34,518 nt of DNA from Bradyrhizobium sp. (GCA_004799435.1 SSMV01000029.1:1-34518); one strand, 5' to 3'; positions 7,003-15,304 are shown, counted from the stretch's first letter. Notes: generated by a model from the sequence alone, not told the origin. Made by a program: numbers and translations.

Positions 7003-8381
7003 ATGCCGCTCCACAGTCCGCGATAAAGCCAATCGTCGGTCGGTCGGGGAATCAAGTAGAAACCGCCGAGCTCGCTGGGACGGATGATGATCACCGCCCT
7101 CGGCTGCGAATCGGCTCGGAAGAAGGCGCGAATTTGCGAGTCACCAATAGTCTTATAGGTGAGCGACCAGTCATAGGCGGCGTCACCGAGCCTCGCGTCC
7201 GGAATCCGGTAGCTGGCCCCGGTCTCGGTTGTCTCATGGTCGCGATTATTGATCGTGACGTTCTGACGTGGACCATAGGGCACGGAATCGAGCGCAAACT
7301 CTTGCCGGAGCTCTTTTCGAACCGCGCGATCAATCGCATCGCCGATTGCTTGCGCTCGCGACAACCTTGGCTCAAGGCGGCCGGCATCTGCAGCGCTTAC
7401 CGCCTCCGCGTAAGCCTTGTCGACGGCGCCTTGCAGAAAGCGCAGAGTCTGGACTTGAAGCGGTCCTATGTCGCCCAGCATACGATATTTTGTCGCCGCG
7501 AGTTGCAGACGCAGGCCGTTGATGACATCCGCGCGGCCTTGCCAATCGAGCGCCGCGAACCCCTTTTCCGGCAGCAAAGTGTTGTCGACGAAGGACGGGT
7601 CAATCCTTTTGATGTCGGCGATGCGTCCATAGTATTGACCTTCGGCCCCTTCAAGTTCGGCCTCATCAGACATAGCGCTGAAGCTTAGAAAATGGTCGAC
7701 CGGCATTAGGGGAATACCCGCGGCGGGCGCGTCACGCAGACCGGGGAACACGTCTTCAAGACGCGTATAGTCGTCCGGCGGCCCGTTCGATCGACGCGAC
7801 GGTTCATCTTCCTCCGCGCCACCCGTCAGAGTGACATGCGCGTCGTCGCTTGCCGGTCGATAGACGCCGTCGTCGACTCTGGGCGCCTGATTTTGGTCTG
7901 CTCTCAGCATCGCCGGTTTGGCGCCGACGACGGGTGCGTCGGCAGAGTCTTCCGTCGTCCATTGACCGCCGCCAGTCTGTCCGGCCGGCAAGCGCGGCTG
8001 GTTTTGCCAAGCCGTTCCCCATTTTTCTAGTCTCGCGAATTCCGCGAGTTTCTCCAGCGCCTCGCGCGTCGGGTCGGGGAGGCGAAGCAGGACAGCCTCG
8101 ATCCCGGCAAGGCAAAGATCGCCTGCTTCGAGCGCCCTTGCCGCGCGGCCGAGCGCGCGGTGAAGACGGAGAACAACGGCCTCCGGCCGAGGCCCGTAGG
8201 CGGCGTCGAGGATGCGACCGAGCGTCGTCGGCGGCAGGGTCTCGCAGCGGCGTCGTCCCATTGCATCGACGTCGGCGCGCACGAGTTCCGCTGCACCCAA
8301 CGCGACGCCTGTCTCGTCGCAAGCGAGCCCGCCCAGCCCGCGCCGGGAAAGTCGGAACATTTGGATCGACGAGAGGTCCAT
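6999..8381 (-). CDS. Putative polymorphic-toxin-like protein with possible C-terminal nuclease domain
   Basis: 460 residues from ATG 8381. A TTG at 8438 is in frame but lies within TTGACA of an AT-rich leader and has no ribosome site. Residues 1-120 are Leu/Ala/Arg-rich and helical. NQPRLPAGQTGGGQWT (127-142) is a linker motif I associate with large multidomain proteins of proteobacteria and phages. Residues 143-210 are polar and probably disordered, and 250-365 helical. The last 75 residues form a compact domain: RIPDAR (392-397), YDWSLTYKT (403-411), QIRAFF (416-421), AVIIIRPSELGG (429-440), YLIPRP. The Asp-Asp-Lys-Gln spacing resembles PD-(D/E)xK nuclease toxins, but this is a weak, unverified reading. 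No signal peptide is seen. It overlaps its putative immunity gene by four bases. Confidence 0.65.
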   Translation of the reverse strand: MDLSSIQMFRLSRRGLGGLACDETGVALGAAELVRADVDAMGRRRCETLPPTTLGRILDAAYGPRPEAVVLRLHRALGRAARALEAGDLCLAGIEAVLLRLPDPTREALEKLAEFARLEKWGTAWQNQPRLPAGQTGGGQWTTEDSADAPVVGAKPAMLRADQNQAPRVDDGVYRPASDDAHVTLTGGAEEDEPSRRSNGPPDDYTRLEDVFPGLRDAPAAGIPLMPVDHFLSFSAMSDEAELEGAEGQYYGRIADIKRIDPSFVDNTLLPEKGFAALDWQGRADVINGLRLQLAATKYRMLGDIGPLQVQTLRFLQGAVDKAYAEAVSAADAGRLEPRLSRAQAIGDAIDRAVRKELRQEFALDSVPYGPRQNVTINNRDHETTETGASYRIPDARLGDAAYDWSLTYKTIGDSQIRAFFRADSQPRAVIIIRPSELGGFYLIPRPTDDWLYRGLWSGI

Positions 8382-8508
8382 TCTTCCGCTGCAGCTCTGA
8401 TAGCCAGCGACGATGTTCTTGTTTTGTTCTTTTGTCAAGAATTTCTGAAACAGAAGACGTTCAACTATCTGAAAATTAAAGCGATTTCTGCGACGCCCAT
8501 CCCTCTGC
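8382..8508 (-). promoter_or_regulatory. AT-rich leader upstream of the toxin-like gene
   Basis: About 80 bases (8412-8490) are strikingly AT-rich against the surroundings. On the minus strand there is a consensus TTGACA (8438-8433), but the hexamer 17 bases on, CATCGT, is a poor -10. TTCTTG (8416-8421) and CAAGAA (8436-8441) form a 6-base inverted repeat with a 14-base spacer. This probably contains the promoter of the toxin operon; the exact elements are unproven. Confidence 0.35.
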
Positions 8509-8613
8509 CGTCATCGCCCGGCTTGTCCTGGCCATCCACGCGGTTCCGTCGGAGCACACTGCGGAGACTAGAGTGTCGAGTCGTGGATGCCCGGCCCAAG
8601 GCCGGGCATGACG
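8509..8613 (+). repeat. Imperfect inverted repeat A, copy 3
   Basis: Full copy with left arm CGTCATCGCCCGGCTTGTCC and right arm GCCCGGCCCAAGGCCGGGC followed by ATGACG. Together with repeat B copy 2 it fills most of the gap between the toxin-like gene and the kinase gene; no gene is seen in 8382-8793. Confidence 0.8.
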
Positions 8614-8672
8614 GCAGTGAGCGGCGCTTGGCTGAAGGCCGGGAACTCGAAGCGGTCGGCTTGAATGGTCCC

Positions 8673-8761
8673 CGTCATTGCGAGCAACGCGAAGCAATCC
8701 AGGCTTTCGAATTGCGGCCGCCGCTTCGTCTGGATCGCTTCGCTCGTCGCTCGCGATGACG
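8673..8761 (+). repeat. Inverted repeat B, copy 2
   Basis: 89 bases, the same length and nearly the same sequence as 5798-5886, with shared centre TTTCGAATTGCGGCCG. B copies therefore bracket the part of the island containing paralogues 2 and 3 and the toxin-like gene. Confidence 0.8.
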
Positions 8762-8793
8762 CAGAAGCGAGACGCGACGGGCGGCGATAGGCC

Positions 8794-10404
8794 TTAAGCC
8801 GCCTTACGTCCCCAGCGGCGCGCGCGGCGCGCAGCGATCTCTTCCGCGCTTGGTTCGGGCGGCGCGTGCGGGTCGAGCTGCGGCAGCGCGTCCATCACCC
8901 GCTCGGGCGGGAAGATGACGATGACTTCGGTGCCTTCGCGGACTTTCGAATTCAGCACGAATTCGCCGCCATGCAATTCGACCAGACCTTTGACGATCGG
9001 CAGGCCGAGGCCCGATCCCTCCTCGGCGTTTTTCTGCGCCAGCGAGCCGCGCCCGAAGGAGGAGAGCACGATCGGGATTTCGTCTTCGGCGATGCCCGGC
9101 CCGGTGTCGCGGATCGACAGATATTGGCCGCCCGAACTCGTCCAGCCGACCTTGAGCGTGATGGTTCCGCCCTGCGGCGTGAACTTGATCGCATTGGAGA
9201 GCAGGTTGAGCGTCACCTGACGCACGGCGCGCTCATCCGCCCAAAGGCGCGGCAGATTGGCGTCGAGCTGTTCGACAATCGTGATGTTGCGGGTCTTGGC
9301 GCGCATCGACAGAAGATGGCGGCACTCCTCGACGACGCCCTGTAGCGACACCGATTCCTCTTTCAATTCGTAGCGGCCCGCCTCGACGCGCGACAGATCG
9401 AGGATCTCGTTGATCAGCATCAACAGATGTTGGCCGCTCGAATGAATGTCGTTGGAATAATCCTTGTAGGACGGAACGGAATGGGCGCCGAATAATTCCG
9501 CCTTCATTACTTCCGAGAAGCCGAGGATGGCGTTGAGTGGCGTGCGCAGCTCATGGCTCATGGTCGCGAGAAAACGCGACTTGGCGAGATTGGCGCTTTC
9601 GGCGCGTCGGCGCGCCTCGTCCGAATTGAGCTTGGCCTGTTCGAGTTCGGCGATCAGCGCGTCCTTCTCGGCCTGGAAGGAGAGGCCGGCAAGCGACGTG
9701 CGATGCAGGCGATTGGCGAGCACGACGAAATAGCCGAGGATGCCGACGCAGAGCGCCGACATCAGCAGAGCCTGTTCGCGCGTCGCCGGCCCCAGCACAT
9801 AGACGATGCCGATCGCCATCGGCAGCAGACCGCCGGCGACCGCGAAGGGAATGGCGGAGGCGACCATCGCCGTCATGCCGGCGACCAGCAGCAGCACCAC
9901 CAGCACGAAAGTGCGCGCATTGACGTCGGGCGCCTGCAGCAGCAGCACGACCAGCAGCGCCCAGCTTGAGCCGGCGAAAGTCTCGGCGGCGATGAATTTG
10001 CGCCGCCAGGACGGCGAGGCGCGCTCCATATCCGGCGTGTCGAGAAAGGCGACCGCCAGCCCGTAGCGCACGGCGAGCGAGGCGGCGAGCAACATGCCCC
10101 AGCTCGCCACTTTGGCCGGCGGCACCCAGGCGCAGGCGATCGCGCCGACGGCGAGGGCGACCAGCGCGATCACCGGCGTCGCGCCGGTGATCGAATTGGC
10201 GAAGAGCCGCGCCAGCGAGGCGTATTGGCTGCCGAAATCGATGGAATCGGTGGTGAGCGCCTGACGCGCCTGACGCAATTTAAGCGTCATCGCCCGCCGC
10301 CGCGCCGAGGCGGCCGGATCGCTCGCGCGACCCTTGTCTAGTCTTTCCGCCCCAACCTCGACCATGACCGCCCGACGCGCGCACGCTGACTGTGGCGGGA
10401 TCAT
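8794..10404 (-). CDS. Membrane sensor histidine kinase (PleC/DivJ-like catalytic core)
   Basis: 536 residues. After a basic cytoplasmic start, about six hydrophobic helices lie between residues 75 and 231, then a coiled linker (FQAEKDALIAELEQAK). The HisKA domain follows with phosphorylated His284 in FLATMSHELRTPLNAILGFS. The HATPase domain has N-box NLLSNAIKF (400-408), G1 DTGPGIA (433-439) and G2 EGSGLGLPI (462-470). All catalytic motifs are intact. The LNAILGFSEVM form is typical of alphaproteobacterial cell-cycle kinases such as PleC and DivJ, but there is no PAS domain and no response regulator nearby, so the signal and partner are unknown. The start is uncertain: ATG 10404 lacks a good ribosome site, and ATGs at 10365 or 10290 could serve without losing a domain. 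It is divergent from the pseudo-caspase gene. Confidence 0.9.
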   Translation of the reverse strand: MIPPQSACARRAVMVEVGAERLDKGRASDPAASARRRAMTLKLRQARQALTTDSIDFGSQYASLARLFANSITGATPVIALVALAVGAIACAWVPPAKVASWGMLLAASLAVRYGLAVAFLDTPDMERASPSWRRKFIAAETFAGSSWALLVVLLLQAPDVNARTFVLVVLLLVAGMTAMVASAIPFAVAGGLLPMAIGIVYVLGPATREQALLMSALCVGILGYFVVLANRLHRTSLAGLSFQAEKDALIAELEQAKLNSDEARRRAESANLAKSRFLATMSHELRTPLNAILGFSEVMKAELFGAHSVPSYKDYSNDIHSSGQHLLMLINEILDLSRVEAGRYELKEESVSLQGVVEECRHLLSMRAKTRNITIVEQLDANLPRLWADERAVRQVTLNLLSNAIKFTPQGGTITLKVGWTSSGGQYLSIRDTGPGIAEDEIPIVLSSFGRGSLAQKNAEEGSGLGLPIVKGLVELHGGEFVLNSKVREGTEVIVIFPPERVMDALPQLDPHAPPEPSAEEIAARRARRWGRKAA

Positions 10405-10590
10405 CGCCGTTAATCGTTAACGAGCGACTACGAAAGTCGCGCAAATCCGCGCGCGAACGCGCATTTCGCCGTTCATAATTGAGGCAATGGCCGGGCCGTG
10501 GGGGCGGCGCCGTTCAGACGCGGTTCAGTCGCATTGTCCGATTAACGAAGACCCGCACTCTGCGGTCTGCCGTGCGGGCGAGGGCTGGCC

Positions 10591-12183
10591 ATGGCGCGAT
10601 TGCGATTGGCTCTGCTGGCGGCCGCGCTGATCGCCGGCGGCGGTGCGCCGCCGATACGGGCGCAATCGGCCGCGCCGGTCAATCCGCGCATCGCTCTGGT
10701 GATCGGCGAATCCGCCTATGCCGACGCGACGCTGACGACGCCGGTCAATGACGCGGCGCTGGTTGCCCAGACGCTGCAGGCCGCCGGTTTCGACGTCGCG
10801 GGCGCGCGCGATCTCGATGAAAAATCGCTGCGGGAGTCGCTGCGCGATTTCCTCGCGAGAGCGGCGGCGATCGGCCCCGATATGCAGGCCTTCGTCTATC
10901 TTGCCGGTCGCGGCGTGCAATATGAGGGCGAGAATTTCTTCGCGCCCGTCGACGCGGAGATTGCGCGCGATTCCGACGTGCCAATCGAGGCGGTGCGCAT
11001 TTCCGATTTCGCCCATGCGCTTTCGGCCGAGCCGGGCCGCGCGCGCATCGTCGTGCTCGACGCGGCGCGCGCCGGCCCCTATGCCGCTGAGGGGCCGCCG
11101 CTCGCCGGTGGGCTCGCCCTGGTCGAGCCTGACGAAGGCGAGCTGATCGCCTTTAACGCCGCGCCGGGCGCGGTCGCCGGCGACGAACCGGGCCCCTATG
11201 GCGCCTACGCGCATGCGCTGGCCGGCGCGATGCGCCAGGGCGGCGTGCCGATCGAAGACGCGCTGGCGCAGGTGCGCGTGCGGGTCAATGCCGAGACCGG
11301 CGGCGGCCAACTCCCCTGGAGCGCCTCGAAACTTGCCGTGCCCTATTATGTTTTCGAGCTCGCGGGCGACGCGCCGGCGCCGGCGATCGTCGCCGCCTTG
11401 GCCGAGAACGCGCTGAAGCCAATCCGTGAATTGCCGCCCGGTCAGGCCTATGTCGGCGCGCTGGCGCGCGACACGCTGGCTGGCTATTCCGATTTTCTCG
11501 CCGCCGATCCGGATGCGCCCGAGGCGCGGCGCGTCCGGGCGATGCTGGCGGCGCGGCGCGAGGCGCTCTACTGGCGGCGCGCCGTCGCGCTCGATATGCC
11601 GCCCGCCTATTGGACCTATCTCGCGCGCTACAGGCATGGGCCGCATGTCGCCGACGCCGCGCGCCGTCTGGCGATCCTGAGCGCGCCGACCGCGCCGCCC
11701 GACGGCTTCGCGCCGCTGAGCTACGAGGATCTGCCGCCGCCGCCGGCAAACGAACTCGCGGATGCGGAGCGCCCGGTCTTTAACTTCGCCGGGGCCGACT
11801 ATGGGCCGCCACTCGATCTCGCGCCGAGCGCCGACGACGATTGGCGTCATTTGCCGCCGCCCGCGCCGCCCGTGTCTGTCGGCCTGTTGCCGGCGCTCGC
11901 TGTCGCCCTGCCGCTGATCCCCGGCGCCCGCGCCTATCGCGACGGTGGGCGTCGCGACGGTCGCGCGCCACCGGGCGCGCCAGAGCCATTGGCTTCGATC
12001 ATCACGGCGCCGCCGCTGCCGGGCGGCATCGAACCGCGGCCGCCGCCGCGCCCGGCGCCGCTCAAGCCTCCATTGGGCGTGTCGCGCGCGATCTCGTCTG
12101 CGGCTGAAACGCCGGCGAACCCGGATCTGAAATTCCCGCCGCTGCCGCCGCCGCGCCCGACGCCGTTCAGAAACGAGCGGTGA
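10591..12183 (+). CDS. Secreted caspase-fold protein lacking the catalytic His and Cys
   Basis: 530 residues with a signal peptide (RLALLAAALIAGGG, cleavage near PIRA-QS at 24/25). Residues about 31-250 are a peptidase C14 (caspase/metacaspase) fold. NPRIALVIGESAYAD is the first strand, PVNDAALVAQTLQAAGFDV the usual substrate-loop helix, and FVYLAGRGVQYEG the strand that normally ends in Gly-His-Gly. Here the His is Arg107. In RIVVLDAARAGPY the normal LDACR nucleophile is Ala159. Both changes are unambiguous in the DNA (CGC and GCG), so the protein should be proteolytically dead. The C-terminal half is Pro-rich (many PPPP runs) with a helix-forming middle. Function is unknown; a binding or scaffold role in the envelope is plausible. 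ATG 10591 has GAGGG upstream. It ends 1 base before the convergent dehydrogenase gene. Confidence 0.85.
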   Translation: MARLRLALLAAALIAGGGAPPIRAQSAAPVNPRIALVIGESAYADATLTTPVNDAALVAQTLQAAGFDVAGARDLDEKSLRESLRDFLARAAAIGPDMQAFVYLAGRGVQYEGENFFAPVDAEIARDSDVPIEAVRISDFAHALSAEPGRARIVVLDAARAGPYAAEGPPLAGGLALVEPDEGELIAFNAAPGAVAGDEPGPYGAYAHALAGAMRQGGVPIEDALAQVRVRVNAETGGGQLPWSASKLAVPYYVFELAGDAPAPAIVAALAENALKPIRELPPGQAYVGALARDTLAGYSDFLAADPDAPEARRVRAMLAARREALYWRRAVALDMPPAYWTYLARYRHGPHVADAARRLAILSAPTAPPDGFAPLSYEDLPPPPANELADAERPVFNFAGADYGPPLDLAPSADDDWRHLPPPAPPVSVGLLPALAVALPLIPGARAYRDGGRRDGRAPPGAPEPLASIITAPPLPGGIEPRPPPRPAPLKPPLGVSRAISSAAETPANPDLKFPPLPPPRPTPFRNER

Positions 12184-12184
12184 A

Positions 12185-13054
12185 TTATTTGTCGAGCCGG
12201 GCGATCAGGCTCGACGAATCCCAGCGGCCGCCGCCCATCGTCTGCACGTCGGAATAGAATTGGTCGACCAGCGCCGCGACCGGCAGATGGGCGCCGTTGC
12301 GCCGCGCTTCGTCGAGGCAGATCGCCAGATCCTTGCGCATCCAGTCGACGGCGAAGCCGAAATCGAATTTGCCGGCGAGCATCGTCTTGTGGCGATTGTC
12401 CATCTGCCAGGATTGCGCCGCCCCTTTGGAGATGACCTCGACCAGCAGCTCGCCGTCGAGCCCGGCGCGCTTGGCGAAATGCAACCCTTCAGCGAGGCCC
12501 TGAACGAGACCGGCGATGCAGATCTGATTGACCATTTTGGCGAGCTGGCCGGCGCCCGACGGACCCATCAGACGACAGGCGCGCGCGTAAGCGCCGATCA
12601 CCGGCTCGACCCTGGCGAAGGCTTCCGTGTCGCCGCCGCACATCACGGTGAGCGCGCCATTTTCGGCGCCCGCCTGGCCGCCCGACACCGGGGCGTCGAT
12701 GAAGCCAAGCCCGAGCTTGGCCGCTTCGCGCGACAATTCGCGCGCGACTTCGGCGGAAGCGGTGGTGTGATCGACGAAGATCGCGCCGCGCGCCATGCCG
12801 GCGAAGGCGCCCTGAGCGCCGAGCGTCACCGAGCGCAGATCGTCGTCATTGCCGACGCAGGCAAAGACGATGTCGCGACCCCGCGCCGCCTCGCGCGGGC
12901 TCGGCGCTGCCGCGCCGCCATGCTGGCCGACCCATGTCTGCGCCTTGCCGGCGGTGCGGTTATAGACGGTGACGTCATGGCCGCCGCGGCCCCTGAGATG
13001 GCCGGCCATCGGGTAGCCCATGACGCCCAGTCCGAGAAACGCCACCTTTGCCAA
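12185..13054 (-). CDS. NAD(P)-dependent beta-hydroxyacid dehydrogenase (HIBADH/GlxR family)
   Basis: 289 residues, the normal length for 3-hydroxyisobutyrate dehydrogenase, tartronate semialdehyde reductase and relatives. The Rossmann motif GLGVMGYPMAGHL is at 8-20, the substrate motif DAPVSGGQAGA at 120-130, and the catalytic Lys173 in SGAGQLAKMVNQ. The C-terminal helical domain (KGAAQSWQMDNR, DFGFAVDWMRKDL) is typical. Sequence alone does not settle whether the substrate is 3-hydroxyisobutyrate, tartronate semialdehyde or a succinic-semialdehyde-type compound. A link to glyoxylate from purine breakdown is possible but only speculative. It is monocistronic and convergent with the pseudo-caspase gene. 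Confidence 0.88.
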   Translation of the reverse strand: MAKVAFLGLGVMGYPMAGHLRGRGGHDVTVYNRTAGKAQTWVGQHGGAAAPSPREAARGRDIVFACVGNDDDLRSVTLGAQGAFAGMARGAIFVDHTTASAEVARELSREAAKLGLGFIDAPVSGGQAGAENGALTVMCGGDTEAFARVEPVIGAYARACRLMGPSGAGQLAKMVNQICIAGLVQGLAEGLHFAKRAGLDGELLVEVISKGAAQSWQMDNRHKTMLAGKFDFGFAVDWMRKDLAICLDEARRNGAHLPVAALVDQFYSDVQTMGGGRWDSSSLIARLDK

Positions 13055-13306
13055 TGTTCGTCTCCTCGTCGCCGCATGCGTTTATGCGGGCGCTCTATAG
13101 CGCGTTTCCGACGTCGGCGCGCGAGACATCCAGGAACGGACTGCGGCCAACCGAAGGCGTCGGCGTTGTCACGGCGGACAGGCGATAGCGCGAGCCGCGC
13201 CCCCAGCGCGCCGTAATTTGGGCCGCAATTATGATATAGCCCGACCACTCTGAAAAAATTGAAGCGGCGCGACCGGCGCCGCTCGCAAAACAGGCGGAGA
13301 GAGCGG

Positions 13307-14431
13307 ATGGCGGCGGGACGTCGGCAGTTCATCGCGGGACTAGGGGCTGCGGCGGCGGGCGCCGGAATCGCGTCGCCGGCCTTGGCCAATCCCTCGCCCG
13401 ACGTGCAATGGACGCTGACTTCGAGCTTTCCCACTTCGCTCGATCTCATCTATGGCGGCGCCCAGACGATCGCCGCCGCCGTCTCCGACATGACCGACGG
13501 CCATTTCACCATCAAGCCGTCGCCGGCCGGCGACATCGCGCCGGCCCTCGAAGCGCTCGACGCGGTGGGCGACGGGCGCGCCGACTGCGCGCATACCGCG
13601 CTCTCTTACTATTGGAACAAGGATCCGAGCTTCGTTTTCGCCTCCTCGACGCCCTTCGGCATGAATGCGCGCCAGCACGCGGCGTGGCTGCAGGAAGGCG
13701 GCGGCGGCGCACTGATCGATGAATTCCTCGCCGACCGCAAAGTCATCGCGCTGCCGGCCGGCAATACCGGCGGACAGATGGCCGGCTGGTTCCGCAAGGA
13801 GATTCATTCGCCCGCCGATTTCTCCGGCCTCAAGCTGCGCATCGGCGGCTTCGCCGGCAAAGTGTTCCAGACGCTCGGCGCGGAGCCGGTGGCCACCGTC
13901 AAGGACGGCATCTATTCGGCGCTCGAATCGGGCGCGCTCGACGGGTTCGAATGGGTCGGCCCCTATGACGACGAGCGTTTCGGCAATCGACCAGACGGCA
14001 CGCAGCAGCCGATCTCCAAGGCGGCGCCCAATTATTATTATCCCGGCTGGTGGAAGGGCGGGATGCAGATGCATCTGGTCGTCGCCAAGGACAAGTTTGA
14101 GGCGCTGCCCAAGCCCTATCAGGCGGCGCTGCGCGCCGCCGCGACCATGGCCAATTCCTCGATGCTGGCCAAATACGACACCGCCAATCCTGGCGCGCTG
14201 AAACGGCTCGTGGTCGGCGGCGCGCAATTGCGGCTCTTTCCGCAGGAGGCGCTTGAGGCCTGCTACAAGACCGCCACGGATCTCTATACGCAATTGTCGA
14301 ACGACAATCCCAAGTTCAAGAAGATCGCCGATTCCTATATGGCGTTCCGCGGCGACGAATATCTCTGGTGGCAGGTCGCCGAATATTCCTTCGACAATTT
14401 CATGATTCGCGAGCGGCGCAGCCGGTCATAG
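13307..14431 (+). CDS. TRAP transporter substrate-binding protein (DctP family), Tat-exported
   Basis: 374 residues from ATG 13307, chosen over ATG 13259 because GGAGAG lies 5-8 bases upstream and the twin-arginine signal then sits at the start: GRRQFIAGLGAAAAG, cleaved after ALA-27. The mature protein follows the DctP plan: WTLTSSFPTSLDLIYGG, the hinge segment LKLRIGGFAGKVFQTLGAEPV, then the SALESGALDGFEWVGP motif and the WWKGGMQMHLVV strand. It is most like the subgroup binding 2-oxo acids with a metal ion (a family inference). The two TRAP membrane subunits (DctQ, DctM) are not adjacent, so this is an orphan receptor here. It is convergent with the outer-membrane protein pair. Confidence 0.88.
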   Translation: MAAGRRQFIAGLGAAAAGAGIASPALANPSPDVQWTLTSSFPTSLDLIYGGAQTIAAAVSDMTDGHFTIKPSPAGDIAPALEALDAVGDGRADCAHTALSYYWNKDPSFVFASSTPFGMNARQHAAWLQEGGGGALIDEFLADRKVIALPAGNTGGQMAGWFRKEIHSPADFSGLKLRIGGFAGKVFQTLGAEPVATVKDGIYSALESGALDGFEWVGPYDDERFGNRPDGTQQPISKAAPNYYYPGWWKGGMQMHLVVAKDKFEALPKPYQAALRAAATMANSSMLAKYDTANPGALKRLVVGGAQLRLFPQEALEACYKTATDLYTQLSNDNPKFKKIADSYMAFRGDEYLWWQVAEYSFDNFMIRERRSRS

Positions 14432-14481
14432 CGATTCGCGACGCGCGACGCCGTCAGTCCGCAGCTTGCGAAAGCCGGCGC

Positions 14482-14507
14482 AAAAAAATCCCCGCGTAAG
14501 CGGGGAT
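14482..14507 (-). terminator. Rho-independent terminator of the outer-membrane protein genes
   Basis: On the minus strand a perfect 8-base stem ATCCCCGC / GCGGGGAT with a 4-base loop (14488-14507) is followed by seven T residues (14488-14482). It lies about 57 bases past the stop of the gene at 14564-15304. On the plus strand no T-run follows, so it acts mainly on the minus-strand operon. Confidence 0.75.
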
Positions 14508-14563
14508 CGCGGCTCGCCAAGGCGTGGCACGGCTCAGGCCGCGATTCCGCCGATCTTGCAGAA

Positions 14564-15304
14564 CTAGAACTTGTAGGCGATTCCGACTCTGGCGTCGTTG
14601 GTCGACAGCGTCGTGTCATGCACCGCAGCCGGGTTGGTGGCCAGCGTGTCCTTCTGGTCGCCGTAGTTGGCGTAACGATATTCGGCGCGAAGCGAAATGT
14701 TGTTCGTGATCGCATATTCGAGGCCGGCGCCGAGCGTCCAGCCGACTTCAGCGTGGTTGTAAGTTCCGGTGAACAGCGGGTTGGTGAGCGCAAAAAGACT
14801 GTTCTGATATTCGGCGACGGCGACGCCGCCGGTCACGAAAGGCAGGAACCGATCGATGGCCACCCCGGCCCTGACGCGCGCCGATCCGAACCAGCTCATG
14901 TCGCCGACGCCCGTGTCCTCAAAGCCCAAGGGGTTCTGGGGGACCGTATGGTAATAGGTGCGGTTCCGGATATCGCCCCAGTTCACGTCGCCTTCGACGC
15001 CGAGCACGAAGTTATTGGGCATTTGATAGTTGTAACCGGCATAGAGGCCGCCGAAGGCGCCGCGCGGATCGTAGGGCAGAAAGCCGGCCGGCCCGGCGAG
15101 CGGATAATCGGCGCGCGATTGACCCCAGGCGCCGCCGCCCTCGACGCCGAGATAGAAACCAGTCCAGCTAAAGGCGGCGGGCGCCATCGGCGCCGGCGGC
15201 GGCGCGCTCTTGTGGGTGGGCAGATCCGCGGCGCTGGCCGCGACAGCCGATAAGGTGAGGGCGGCAAATGACGCCAGCATCGACCGAGATAAAGCACTCA
15301 GCAT
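14564..15304 (-). CDS. Outer-membrane beta-barrel protein (Omp25/31 family), second of tandem pair
   Basis: 246 residues with a signal peptide ending SAVAASA-ADLP at about residue 25. The mature start ADLPTHKSAPP is followed by FSWTGFYLGVEGGGAWG, the standard first strand of Omp25/31-type porin-family barrels. Alternating amphipathic strands then run to the terminal Phe (RVGIAYKF), the outer-membrane assembly signal. It is paralogous to the gene just upstream (same leader, same N-terminus, same GAEYAIT...Y.Y repeat unit near the end), but the loops differ. ATG 15304 has GGGAGAAG about 5 bases upstream. It is probably co-transcribed with 15353-16063 and ends at the terminator at 14482-14507. 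It is structural, with possible pore or adhesion roles unproven. Confidence 0.88.
   Translation of the reverse strand: MLSALSRSMLASFAALTLSAVAASAADLPTHKSAPPPAPMAPAAFSWTGFYLGVEGGGAWGQSRADYPLAGPAGFLPYDPRGAFGGLYAGYNYQMPNNFVLGVEGDVNWGDIRNRTYYHTVPQNPLGFEDTGVGDMSWFGSARVRAGVAIDRFLPFVTGGVAVAEYQNSLFALTNPLFTGTYNHAEVGWTLGAGLEYAITNNISLRAEYRYANYGDQKDTLATNPAAVHDTTLSTNDARVGIAYKF

Noticed and set aside
8382-8438. TTG start at 8438 giving a 479-residue toxin-like protein
   Set aside because: The TTG is part of TTGACA in an AT-rich leader and has no ribosome site; ATG 8381 is the more likely start.
4864-8761. Repeats in the island as a CRISPR array
   Set aside because: The repeats are long, palindromic, irregularly spaced and of several families; there are no uniform spacers and no cas genes.
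10405-10425. CtrA-type site at TTAATCGTTAAC upstream of the kinase gene
   Set aside because: The spacing between the TTAA halves is 3 bases, not the 7 of the consensus, so it was not listed as a site.
10525-11850. Long minus-strand open frame opposite the pseudo-caspase gene
   Set aside because: Arg/Gly-rich composition without domains; it mirrors the GC-rich coding strand of a recognisable protein.
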